Assembly (NCBI GenBank): GCA_001600875.1
Contig: BCLD01000012.1
Coordinates: forward strand, 842,175-906,174
DNA length: 64,000 nucleotides
Reading direction: 5' to 3'
Origin: Solicoccozyma terricola
Taxonomy: Eukaryota > Basidiomycota > Tremellomycetes > Filobasidiales > Piskurozymaceae
Below the pieces are notes generated by a model. The model had not been told where the DNA came from. It saw nothing but the letters and a program-made list of their open reading frames with translations, and did no database searches. Of this stretch, positions 34,801 through 45,589 are shown one piece after another (the stretch's first letter is position 1; each line of letters opens with the position of its first letter). Position numbers and translations under genes: made by a program.

Positions 34801-35010
34801 GCGCCGGCAGCCACGTCGTCTCTCACCAGTCTGTTCCGCCAGCGATGAGGACTACGGGACATTTGAAGGGTCAGGGGGTTTGACATTCGTTCGAGGGGCC
34901 TGTTCCGTCCGGCCTTGTCGCTCACCTCGTCCCCATGGCCGTTCTTGCGCACGCTCTGCGGCTTCCCCAGTCGGTGGGACGTTCTCTTGGGGCTCCTGGA
35001 TGTGTGCCAT
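31821..35010 (-). CDS. RCC1-repeat protein with PHD finger and RGG-rich tail
   Basis: The N-terminal two-thirds is a chain of RCC1 (beta-propeller) repeats, with pieces such as VVLIAGGTD, RLALGGKKPVLLG, VGLTFSLLLTDAGFIYACGS plus SENGQLGN, IVQIASGQQHSLAMDDAGYV plus WSWG, and ISSGGNTHFMLSVSTPDKPH. A PHD zinc finger follows: DICLMCNEERDNEMPLECDR, then CDSPFHMSCLDPPL and PPGEWFCPDC. This gives a C-x2-C ... H-x2-C ... C-x2-C order across two exons. The tail is acidic and then RGG/RGR-rich, ending in a short basic SASKRGKTG exon. The stop is taken at 31821-31823 after a final intron; without it the frame ends at 31894. The start is at 35008-35010 (MAHIQEPQEN). The combination suggests a chromatin or nucleotide-exchange role. 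One intron contains poly-G with two N bases. Confidence 0.8.
33503..33570. repeat. Poly-G run with two ambiguous bases in an RCC1-PHD intron
   Basis: G runs at 33503-33540 and 33545-33570 are separated by TTTT. N bases stand at 33522 and 33539, so the true length is unresolved. Confidence 0.9.
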
Positions 35011-35238
35011 ATGATGTGCTGAGCGATGAACGATGACTGGGACAATGTGTATGTGTAGATGCGAGACGACGAAAGTTGACTGGTCCGGTCGGAACTCGTC
35101 TGCCGCGTCATCACTTGGACGCGGAGGAGGGAGCGGTATCCAGCATCATGTCGTGAGTCGTATACAATCGCCCAGGTCGTCAACAGTCATCACATTCAGT
35201 CGTCACACCCGTCCCGCCATTCCCATCCCCCTACATCT

Positions 35239-35604
35239 TCACTGCTTCACCCAACTTTCCGAGTTGTACGGCTTGTCGGTCCCCGTGAACGGCACCATCT
35301 CACCCCTCTCGTACGTCATCATATCCTCCCACTTGCTGCCTTCCTCCAACATCTCCACGATTTTGTCACCGCGTATGACGACTCCCATTTCAAAGTTGGT
35401 GGTTTCCGATAAAGAGTAGGTGGGTTCTTTTCGGTTCTTTAGCTTTTTAGGTTTACCCCATGCCGACTTGCTGAAGTTGGCCGAGCCGATGTAGACGTAC
35501 AGTGGCTGGGAGTGGTCGTCTTTGTCAAAGACGAGGATTTGTTTGCACTGTACAGCGTTGAACAAGAGTTAAGAAAGAAAGAAAAGGGGGGGGGGGGGGG
35601 AGGA

Positions 35605-35645
<41 letters not shown>

Positions 35646-37521
35646 CGGCTCTCATCAGACGATTGCTTACATGAAACAAGCAACCAGCTCCTTGTCGATC
35701 CGTGGCTTGATCTTTCGACTTGTAGTGATAAAACAACGATTTGACTTCACGAGACGCTTGATCCCACTTGAGGTGACATCCCTGTTGAGAGTAGCTTCAC
35801 GTCAGCCCAAATCCATCGTTCGAACACATGACCCCCCTTCGATGCATTCACCATCTGCGCCGCTCCATCCTGCGACGCCTGCCTTGCCGCCTCAACATCC
35901 CTCCTCGTACAAAACACAATCTTGACGTTTGGTAATGTCGTAGAGTTGACATCCATCCATCCACCAGAAAACGCATGTCCCATCGCCGCAAGCCAATCTG
36001 TTTGACATCCCCCAATCGACGCAGTGCAGACTTCAACGTCAACATCGCGACCTCCACCCATGATCCTCCTCGCCACCTTTCGTAGACGTAACGCTCCATA
36101 TGATTCAACCTCTTCACCGTTATGTGTACCGGGTTCAGAAGTGATCAAGTCGACACCCTTGACGGCGGACCAATCGTATTTCAAAAATAGAGAATCGATG
36201 ACAGGTTTGGGAAGTCCAAGTGCGGCAGCATGATCGAAAAATTGGGTCTTGAATTTGCTCGTCTTGGAGATTGCGTCCGGGGGGAGACGCGGGAGATCGA
36301 CCACGAACCAGTGCTGGTAGATGGGTCAAAGAATCAAAAAGGGTGTCAGTCGTGCGTCGATCGAGAGCAAAAAAAGAAAACGTTTTCAGACAATCTCACA
36401 TTGTCACTGTGAACGGTATCCAGAGACATGAGATTTGCAGACGTGATGAAGATCTATACGTAAGAACATCGATCAACATAAGTTTATTTGCACGCATGGC
36501 ATGTAAGCAAAGTCAACACAACCCCCACCCTCAAGAAACCAGGGTAAACGATCGCTCCAAATTTGGAATGTGGAGATCCCGATTTGACCTGCGCATAAAA
36601 GCATCGAAAGTTCTTTCCGTATCGATTCTTGTAGTATTTCTCTGCTGCTTCGGTGACACGAGCGTGATCTGCTGGGGAGAGGTTGTGGTAGACACCGTTG
36701 ACGGGGGGAATGCCGAGCTGTTGATCGGCGATTTGGCAAGCGACTTCATCTTGAGCGAGATCACGACCGATATAAAACTGAACCCGGGGATAGACTGGTA
36801 AGAGGTGATTCATTCTCCGGTCATCTAACCCCCCAAACTCACAGGAAACTCCTGCGCCGTACTCAACGGCAAATACTCAAAGTATTCATCCTGACCAATG
36901 AAGAAACTATACGAGAAGGATATTCCACCTTGGCCATCGGTGCACATCGCTCTTTTGTCAATAATTTGGCCGAGGGTGATGGTGTTGGCGGAAGCTGGAC
37001 CTTCAAGACGACCTTGTGTTCGGGTAAGGAAGATGCGGGGTTTGGGATAGCGAATAGGTGATGATGGTGGGGCCATGGAGGTCTGTAGAAGATACACGAG
37101 GGAATCAAGCGTGGTAGCCAAGACAGATATCAAATACCCCCAACTGTTCACTCACCGAAGTACCATTGGTTGCCATCGTCGCCGTCTTCACCCGCTTCGT
37201 GCCACTCTCACCTACAAACTCGACCTCGGAGCTCCCACTTCTCGCTCTTTTGACGATCCCAGGGTCCGGTGAATTCAAAGACCTGCCTGTAGTTGGCTTG
37301 CCCTCGTCCATGGTCGTTGGAGGTTTGACCGTCGGGTTGTTCCCTCTGGACGCCTCGAACTTGGCCCTCTGCTCTGCGCGGACGGCAGTGAGTTGGGCGG
37401 CGACGCTGGTGGACGCGGAGAGAGGTGAAGGATTGGTAGAGGACCTGGAGTTGGCCATGGTGTCAAGACGTATGGTGTTGTTGCTTGATCTAGGGGCAGT
37501 CGGGGGGAGTTGGAATGACAT
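35239..37521 (-). CDS. TDP1: Tyrosyl-DNA phosphodiesterase 1 (TDP1)
   Basis: TDP1 removes topoisomerase I peptides from DNA 3' ends, in the nucleus. It belongs to the phospholipase D superfamily with two HKN motifs. A disordered, Ser/Thr-rich N-terminus (from MSFQLPPTAPRSSNNTIRLD) carries a likely nuclear signal (VKRARSGSS, GTKRVKT). The first catalytic motif is GSPHSKFGAIVYPGFLRV, followed by ITSANLMSLDTVHSDN. The middle has HWFVVDLPRLPPDAISKTSK, KYDWSAVKGVDLITSEPGTH and EVCTASIGGCQTDWL. The second motif region has SLFYHYKSKDQ and YVYIGSANFSKSAWGK. The protein ends FTGTDKPYNSESWVKQ, with the TGA at 35239-35241. The ATG at 37519-37521 is the first in frame. One intron carries two G runs (15 and 35 bases). 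Confidence 0.88.
35586..35645. repeat. Two poly-G runs in a TDP1 intron
   Basis: G15 (35586-35600) and G35 (35611-35645) flank an AGGAAAAAGA spacer in the intron before the C-terminal exon. Confidence 0.9.
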
Positions 37522-37672
37522 CTGACTTGGGCCCTGAATTGTCAACAAACAGAAAGTGGCGGGGCGGGGGTGGCGGGGGATGGTTATGTGGCACAGCTGG
37601 TCATTCCTTTTGGTGACATTGTGCCTACTACATCATTCTGTTCCTAAACATTCCTTTCATCCGTTGCAAACA

Positions 37673-39361
37673 TCATGACGACAGATCGAAGATGACTTTG
37701 CCAACTTTTTGCTCGTTGAATAGACGGTAATACTGGGAAATGTGAAGAACGTCAGCGACCGAAGGGGTTGGTCTCCCTTCCTCTCCCTCCTTCCCCCCCA
37801 CCCCCTCCCCAAGTTCGACTCACCTCGGGCGCATCCTCCAGCTTGACCTTTTTCTGAACAAACCCATCAATCAACTCTGGCGTCTCCTTTGAGATCTTCT
37901 TCAAAATCTCCAAACTCTCTTCGAACATTGCTCTCGCATGACATCGTCCAAACTGCATTCGGAAACCTTTACCATAAGCGACGTTACCCGGGATTTGAAT
38001 CTCGTGATTGTGTACACCACATGATGAGATGACGCCTCCGACTCGGACGAGGGAGATGGCGAGGTTGAGAGCGGCGTTGTTGCCTACTACTTCGAGGACT
38101 GCATCGGGTCCGCGGTTGGAGGTAGCGGCGTGGAGAGTGGCAGCTGGGTCAGCGGCTGGGTCGAGAGGGATAGCACCGTATTTCTTGGCGGTGTCTGGGG
38201 GGTGGGGTGGCGGCATGTAAGCAAGCGTGAGTTCATAGGGGTGAATTTCATCGGTGTGTCGCATCCCAACTCACCTCGTCGCTCCGCAACCGGATCAATC
38301 GCATAGACTTTTGCAAACTTTTCCTTGGCAGCCATGATAGCCTAATTTTTTCTCACCGATATCAGTGAACATGCCCTGCACCTGCACCGCACCGCACCAT
38401 CTAACTGATTTGCCACTCACACACAACCCTACAGGCCCACATCCAATAACACAACAAACAGCGTTCTTTCGCTCCGGCTCGAGGAGTAGATTCCATGCAT
38501 TCTTGACGACGGAACAGCCTGTTGGGAAGATGTCGGCCATCATAAGGAGTTGTGAATCAGGTAGTGTTGCCGGAGCGTGGAAGAGGGTGGTATCTGTAAT
38601 TAAACTCCTTTGTCAAGTCCAGGGTGTCACACATCCCTTGAGACATTAACACCCGCCCCGCCCACCTGCCATGGGAACTAAAACAAACTCTGCTTGTGCT
38701 CCTTCCAATTTATCACCTCCAAACAATCTACTCTTCTCACAACGACCCGTGAATCCCTTCTCGCAGAAGAAACAGTGACCACATGAGATGGTGAATGGGG
38801 ATACTACGCGATCGCCGATATTCCAACGGTCTGATTTGGTAGAATGGATGTGACCGACGAATTCGTGGCCCTGGGAGAGAGGAACGATGGGATGAGTGGA
38901 AGGGCAGTCGGCCGCCCCGCCCCGGGGGGGGGGGGGGGGGGAGGGACAACGTGTGCTTACCATGGTGAATCCGAGTTTCGTCAAGCCAGCCTGAGGGTTG
39001 GGAGAGTAGGTCAAGTGTGGGGCACCTTCCCGCGCAATTGTTCTAACTCACGGTATGACCTCGATATGTGTGTAGGTCGCTTCCACTATGAACCAGCCAG
39101 GATCGTTAGGAAATGTCAATCTACTCTGCAAATCACATCCAACCTTACCATAGTCCACTAGCAGTAATCTGGTGCAACGCAGAAGATGTCAGATGTCAGT
39201 TGTCGGACACGGACACGGGGACGTTGTCTCATCTGCCTTGTCCCACCCACCTTGACAACCACCTCCCCTTGTTCGGGCTGCGGAACTGGCTTGTCGACGA
39301 CCTCGACGACATTGGGACCTGTGTAGATGACTGCTTTCATGGTCGATTGAGATGACGACAT
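37673..39361 (-). CDS. Zinc-dependent alcohol dehydrogenase (medium-chain family)
   Basis: This is an NAD(P)-dependent oxidoreductase of the medium-chain dehydrogenase superfamily. The start is MSSSQSTMKAVIYTGPNVVE. Splicing restores TASGLCGSDLHTYRGHT, which carries the catalytic zinc Cys, then GHEFVGHIHS. The structural zinc loop is SCGHCFFCEKGFTGRCEKS. The Rossmann fold follows with VIGCGPVGLC and KVYAIDPVAERR. Later pieces are GPDAVLEVVGNNAALNLAIS, LVRVGGVISSCGVHN and, in the last exon, YYRLFNEQKVGKVIFDLSS with the stop at 37673. The substrate cannot be fixed. The structural-zinc loop and the ISSCGVH segment are of the kind found in fungal glutathione-independent formaldehyde or threonine dehydrogenase-like proteins. 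One intron has an 18-G run (38924-38941). Confidence 0.9.
38924..38941. repeat. Poly-G run in an alcohol dehydrogenase intron
   Basis: Eighteen G lie on the + strand within an intron of the alcohol dehydrogenase gene. Confidence 0.85.
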
Positions 39362-39759
39362 GATGTGAATGGTATTAGCAGAGAGGGATGATCTTCCCGG
39401 CTGCACATATCCACCTCACTATAGTAGATCGGATATCGCCGAACTAGCCGAATGCCGGAGACGGACATTGGCCACCCCATGTCCGTTGTGCTCACACCCC
39501 CCGTGTTTCATGTCCGGGCACTGTTCTGCATTGTCCCTGGGCTGTTTCAGACATGTTGAATGACATTCTACGGGGAACAATGGGTGGGGGAGGCGGGGGA
39601 CAAGCAGGAGTGGCATAGTTTCAGGAGTGGCAGGAGCAGGGAAGGGAGGAGGGTATGGCAGACAGGTAGACAGGGTAGACAGGGTAGACAGGGGGGACAG
39701 ACCATGCAGGACATCGCATCGTCCACACCTAAGCTGGCTTACAACACTCAGTCTTCACC
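39362..39759. promoter_or_regulatory. Divergent promoter of the alcohol dehydrogenase and LRR genes
   Basis: No gene is seen in the 398-bp spacer. At 39661-39700 a 9-bp unit, GGGTAGACA, is repeated three to four times, within about 100 bp of the LRR-gene ATG. GT- and CCGG-containing palindromes are scattered through the rest. Confidence 0.45.
39661..39700 (+). repeat. GGGTAGACA 9-bp tandem repeat
   Basis: Three full copies and degenerate flanking copies are present, ending in GGGGGGACAG. Confidence 0.8.
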
Positions 39760-42511
39760 ATGCCATCGTCAATGTCATCCCGCGCAACTCAACACACGGT
39801 GCAATCCACAACGCAGCACATTATTCACGACCACCACCCCCTCCCATCCTCCCACGCAACTGTCTACAACACCACTCCTGTCCCACCCCTTGCTCTCCCA
39901 TCCTCTTTACTCTTCACAACATCCACACCATCCTCAATGACCAGTCGAAGGACAGCAGAACGAGGCGAAGGGATCGATGGAAGAGGAAGAAGGAAACCAG
40001 TACCGGACTTGAGGCCAATCGATGTTGGCAAGGCGCAGAGGGTAGCAAAGCCTAGTGGGACCATCGTGTTCAGCGGACCTAGTCCTGCATCAAGCTCCAC
40101 CTCGACAATCTGCCTCGATACACCTACGATTCAACGTTCATATGGCTCGACTAAAGGCTACAACACCCACATGCTCTCACCACCGATACTCGCCGCTCTT
40201 CCGTCCATCCGGCCTGCCATCAAGAAGAAGAAGCCGCCGCCGCCGCCGCCACCACCGCCGCCCTCCACTTCATCACCCGCATTAGCATCCCTCGAACCCA
40301 CCCATCGATACGCATCATGGATCGAACAAGGTCATCGACCGAATACCACTCGTCGAAGCCGAGAAATGCTGCCATTTCAAGATGGAACGGTTTTGCATAA
40401 TATCCTGATGACGCCTTCATGGGGTCTTTCGTCAACGAGCGTAGATCAACCCCCTCGACAATCAACCTCGTATTCCCATGATCGACTCGTAACGCCTCCT
40501 CCCAAGCCTCGACGAGACAATCGGGATTCATTATTCGATCGTGCTTCCGATATGTTGACGACACGACGATTGCGGTTAATCAATAAACAACAAGTGAAGG
40601 AGAGACCCGTCGTAGGTGGTAGTGGATACTGTGCGCCTCTACCCGTCGAGATGGGAAAAACGGGACGAAGACAGGTCGATCTAGGTGATATGGAGGAGTA
40701 TCGGCGCAAGTATGGGACAGACGAAGAAGGTGGTTCGATCGGTTGGAGGAGGAAAGATGGAGACAAGGAGAAGAGCGGCAGGAAAGGAAGTGTGATGCGG
40801 TTCTTGTTTACGAGGAGTAGGAAGCAAAAGGCGAGAAAGGAACAAAAGGATGAAGAGAAGATGGTTAGGCGGAGGAAGAGGAGGGTGGTCGTAAGTTGAT
40901 ATCGGACCTTGTGTGAGAAGGTTTCGTCGATGGCTGATGGTTTCGGTCACGACTCGAATAGTTGATTGCAATCGCCTCGATCATCCTGGTGGCGATCATC
41001 GTCATCGCTGTCTGCGTTTCTCTCTTTGCAAACACCAAATCGCATGTCGCGTCCGCCGCGTCCCCTTCCGACTCCAACTCCACGACCACAACCTCGCCAT
41101 CCTCCACCGTCACCGCATCACCCATAGGACCAACAGCTTACACACTTGCATCCTGTCTCTCCCTCTTTGCATTGTCCGCTCCAACATCACCATTCACGTA
41201 TCCCTGTGATACGTGTTCACCATTACTCTCGAGCACGAGCAATGACTTTGTGTCAGGTGGAGGAGGGAATGCCACAGGCGTGGGCGCAGCATTGCAGTTC
41301 TGCGCTTTGAGGGATATATACACGGCGACGGGAGTGAGCTCGAGCATTAACACTGGAACAGCGACGAGTCCATCTATCTCGCCATCCACATCGGTGTTTT
41401 CAGGGTGGTTGAATAGTGGGACCAATGTTTGCAGTAATTGGAATGGAGTGACTTGCGATGCGCAAGGCCGGGTGACGGGATTGTGGGTGGTGAGAGGTCC
41501 GAGTTTCAAGGACGTTTAGCTGACATACGTCAACCCAAGATCCCTGGTTTACCCAGCCGTTCCTTCCCAGCTTGCGCCTTCTCTGGGTAATCTAGTCGCT
41601 CTGAAGTCTCTCAAGATTGTAGGAAATACTGCCATACCCTGTGAGTTCGCCGCATTTCATTCTGTTCCAGGTCGTTGACATCCCCACCTACTGGTCAGTC
41701 GGAACGATCCCGTCAACAGTCTTCTCTGCGGCAAACCTCTCCTCCATAACGATTCAATCAACGTCCCTCACGTCGATACCAAGCAACGCATTTTCGTCAC
41801 TTGCCAACCTGCTAAGTCTAGCGCTAGTGTCCAATGCGAAACTTGGTAGTGCCTTGCCGAGTTTGAACGAGAATAAAAAGCTGCTGACTGTGTGAGTTGC
41901 AAATAAGCCTCTGCAGAGAGAGACCTTTCCACTGATGTACGAGCAAATGTAAGGGTGGTGACGGGCCAAAGCTTGACTGGAGATCCGTTCAGCACGTTGC
42001 CGACCTCTCTAACATACCTGTGAGTAGTCAAATAGCATCATTGCCAGCGTCTTATCTGACTGATTATCTTCCGACAGTGATCTCTCTTTCAATAGTCTGA
42101 GTGGCGCCATACCGGATTTGACGAGGTTGATCGCTCTGTCTTCCCTGTGGGTGTTGTGCCGTTCGCTCATTACAGCCCGACTGACGCCTCGCCCCAACCT
42201 CTAGATTCCTCGATTCCAACGCATTCACCATCCTCCCTCTCTCATTCCCTTCATTCTTGCAAGACTTTTCCATCCAATCCAATCCATCTCTTGGCGGCAT
42301 CCTCCCGACCTCTCTCTGCACCTCCGTCGTTCTCTCGGCATGTGACCTGAGAGGGACATCCCTGAACGCGTCGAACAAGCACAACACTACGTCGACGGTG
42401 GTGGCTACCCGGACGACGAAGAGTGGGAGCTCTACGTTGGTGTCGACGCAGACGAGTGTGGTTGCCAGTATTGCTACTGCTGCGAGTTGCGGTTCTTGTG
42501 TGTTTGTATAG
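39760..42511 (+). CDS. Type II single-pass membrane protein with extracellular leucine-rich repeats
   Basis: Exon 1 (39760-40890) encodes about 377 cytosolic residues. They are low-complexity with a poly-Pro tract (after KKKK), many Arg/Lys and a very basic end. Exon 2 starts at 40962 with a transmembrane helix, LIAIASIILVAIIVIAVCVS, then a Ser/Thr-rich stalk. Next comes a Cys-containing cap of the plant LRR N-terminal type, WLNSGTNVCSNWNGVTCDAQ plus GRVTGL. Leucine-rich repeats follow: LAPSLGNLVALKSLKIVGNT, GTIPSTVFSAANLSSITI, LTSIPSNAFSSLANLLSLAL, LPTSLTYLDLSFNSLSGAIP, LFLDSNAFTILPLSFPSFLQ. The C-terminus is Ser/Thr-rich and Cys-containing. All five introns inside the LRR part join in frame. 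No kinase domain is present. A role as a surface sensor or adhesion protein is inference. Confidence 0.8.
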
Positions 42512-42807
42512 CCCCTCCCCCCACCCCCCCTTCACGTGTCACCAAATAGTTCCATTTGTTGACGTCATCGCGACTTGCTATTCATATCAAGTCATCCCAG
42601 CCAGCTTCATCTCTTTTTCACCACCGATGCCATCTCGTCGTGGGTCGCACACTGCTGGCAGCAGCCTATCGCAGTTGATCATCACCGCTGCCACAACCAT
42701 CACAGTACATGTGGCTGGTCGCTCATTTTGGTCTTCGCCACGTCGTTCCACTCACTAGACCACTCAGTCGATCAACCGCCCGTGGATACCAGACCTTGTC
42801 ACGCACC
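42512..42807. promoter_or_regulatory. Spacer upstream of the CorA gene, with a CRE-like site
   Basis: A palindromic TGACGTCA stands at 42560-42567, about 240 bases before the chosen CorA ATG. An in-frame ATG at 42709 could extend the CorA protein by 33 residues, so part of this spacer may be coding or a 5' leader. Confidence 0.4.
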
Positions 42808-45384
42808 ATGATTCCTCCTCACCAGCGAATAAGACGGTCATCTACCATTTGTTTCGACACTGGGACCTCTCCGTACGGCCAGATACACCCACACTTATCG
42901 TCGACGTTCTCCGCTGAACCGAAGCCTTACTATCAACATCTCACGAATACAGGGAGTGAGCCGGGAGTAGACGTTACGAGGGATGCTGCAGACTATGCGC
43001 ATTTGAAGACGCAGACGAGGGTAACGGTGAGAGAGAGTGGAGTGTGTGCACTCGAAGGTGTTGACTGAATCCCCCGCGAACTTGTCCTCCTCCAGGTCGT
43101 CGACTACAACTCGGATGGTGAAGGATTTCGCGTCGACTTGCCAGGAGACCAACTCGAGGCTTGGTTGAAAGGTGATGATGGTCAACGTCCATCAGTTGGC
43201 GGTATGGAAGACAAGACGCCCGGAAGGAGTGTGCGGTGGATCAATGTGGATGGTGGGTGTCTTTTTCATACGGTTTCTAACCCCCGACGGATTGACCGAT
43301 AATTGAAAACCACCGTCCATAAGGTCTCAACTTTGAAACAATCCGTGTTCTCGCCCTTCAATATGCTCTCCACCCACTCGCCCTCGAAGACGCCCTTCGC
43401 GCACGTAATAACCCTCGCTCCAAGATTGATTTCTACAACAACCATCTTTATTCCCAAATTGTCGTACAGCACATGCGACCACATGATCAGGAACTTTTGC
43501 GTGATGTAGCGGAACTCTCACCCGAGGAGTTGAGAAGGATGACTGCGCAACCTGTGACAGGTTGGAGGAAACTCTTTGGTGTGGCCGAGAGGAGGGTCAA
43601 TACTCAGTTGCCGGAAGGGGTTGAAGGGGTGTTTGAGCCAGTAACGCCTAGTAGTGATGCACCGGATTATGGAGTGAGTTTGAGGGTGGCTCCAGAGTTA
43701 TGGTCGACCACCCTATCTGACTACAGCGTTCGTTCGACTCGCAGCCACCCACATATACGGCACATCGGATGACCATCGATCAGTTGTCCGCCAAATACAT
43801 GGTTCCTCTCCGGCGGACAGTTCTCAGCATCTTTATGCTGCGTGATGGTGCGTGATGGATTTGGAATTGCACCCAGATGCCCATCCCAAAATAGCTGAAT
43901 GGTATCCTTGTGAGCAGGTACGCTCATCACCATGTGTGCTGACCCTTTCCGGGGTCTGTTGATGCCGATTTACAAGCGGCTAGAGGATCAGAAGGGCATT
44001 ATGCGGCAAACGGTGGATCCGTCCATGTTACTGCAGGGTCTGCTCGACGTCGGTGAGTGGCAATCGTGGCGAACAAGACATCTCATTCCATGCTGATGAT
44101 ACCCCGCCGTTTTGTAAAGTCGTCGATAACGCCATCGAGGTCACCAAAGCATTCGAACAGGAAATCCTCAAGATGGAAGCCGGCTGTCTTATTCACGCTG
44201 AGATGGAAAGCGTCCGTCATCTTCACGTCATTTCTTCCCAGCTCGTTCGGCTGAAGCGGCATTGGATGCCTCTACTACGAGTGCTATACACTCTACGAGA
44301 TCAGGATTCCGTCAGAGCTGCCGCGTTTTTGGGTGGAACGGGTGTGCAGGGTAACGGGAGTGGTTTGAATTCCGGTTTGATACCTACCAATGGAGCGAGC
44401 ACGCCGATGGAGGGCCCGCATCAAGCACATGAAATGCTACTTCCTCCGAATGCGTCGGTTCTCCTGAACACACCGTCCGCGCAGCAAAAGCCATTCAACT
44501 ATCAGCAAGCGACGGGGTATATCAGTCCCACGACAAAGGTAGGGTAGGGGGAGTAGAGTGAGGAGCGTCGAAACATTGTACCAAACTGACCACCTGATCA
44601 TGTCTACTTCAGATATACATGAGTGATGTTATAGGTCAGTGGTTCCGACCCTCGGTCAGTAGCGCGAGCGGCTGACACCTCGTACGCAGATCACCTCGAC
44701 ACCGTTCTCACCTCGGTCAACCAGTTTGTTGGCACATGTGAACATCTCACGGATTACATCTTTAATGTGAGATGGAATTATCGATCGGTCAAGTGCCATT
44801 TGACTGATACATAAAATTCACGCAGATGCTATCATTCTTCACCAATGCTTCCATGGAGCGCCTGAGTTTGGTTACAGTTATATTCTTGCGTGCGTGACTT
44901 GTGTCAGATAGCGATAACCACCATCGTCTGATTGGCGTTATGCTCTACCAGCTCTTACATTCTTGGTAGGATACTTTGGACAGAATTTCACGGATTTCGA
45001 GTGAGTGTCGGAAGGGGAATTGGTCACGAACGGATGGCTTTGACCATGCGAACGGGGGGTTTTTTTTTTTTATCTTCTGCAGAGCACTGAATAACTCGGT
45101 CATGTACTTTTGGCAAATCGGTGAGTGCTTTACTGTAAACGTTCATGGGTTGGTTTGTGGTTCCCCCGATTTTGCTGACACAGGACTTCCTCGCAGCACT
45201 TCCGGTCACCGTTGGCTTCTTCTTCATCTTCTGCTCGGGCTACATTGCCAACATTGCTCGTACGATATCTCGTAAAATCAGTCGGAAACGGAGGGAAAGT
45301 GTGCTGCAGAAGCGAATGTCGATGGGTCGTCCTGTGACAAGGGTGGCGAGAAGGAGGGACCGGGAAGGGCGGGAGATGTTGTAG
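42808..45384 (+). CDS. CorA-like divalent metal transporter with GQN pore motif
   Basis: CorA proteins are pentameric Mg2+ or related cation channels. The soluble domain includes VVDYNSDGEGFRVDLPGDQL, the hallmark HPLALEDALRARNNPRSKID, then FYNNHLYSQIVVQHM, YMVPLRRTVLSIFMLRDG, TLITMCADPFRGLLMPIYKR and KAFEQEILKMEAGC. A long stalk helix contains VVDNAIEVTKAFEQEI and MESVRHLHVISSQLVRLKRH. The C-terminus has two membrane helices: VTVIFLPLTFLVGYFGQNFT and ALPVTVGFFFIFCSGYIANI. The signature between them reads YFGQNF where CorA proteins normally have GMN. The protein ends in a basic tail at TAG 45382-45384. The ATG at 42808 is chosen; 42709 is an in-frame alternative. About ten introns splice in frame. 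Confidence 0.88.
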
Positions 45385-45473
45385 GGCGGATGGTAGAGCG
45401 AGTGGCAGGAGGAGACGGCACGGTGTTGTATTGGATGTATATCGTCGTTGTCGGGGTTCACGCCATGCGACGT

Positions 45474-45479
45474 CACGTG
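45474..45479. promoter_or_regulatory. E-box CACGTG upstream of D-lactate dehydrogenase
   Basis: It lies inside GACGTCACGTGC, overlapping a GACGTCA half of a CRE-like site, 111 bases before the ATG at 45590. Confidence 0.3.
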
Positions 45480-45589
45480 CCGGTGATCGCGTGCTCTGGA
45501 CATGTCGCAACCTCCTCCATCGTCAATGTCACCAGCAAGCAATCCATCGGGTGGGTGAGAGCATCAGACCACGCATACAACCACCCAGC

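Noticed and set aside
37166..37525. Plus-strand 119-residue frame
   Set aside because: It is antisense to the TDP1 N-terminal exon and has no support of its own.
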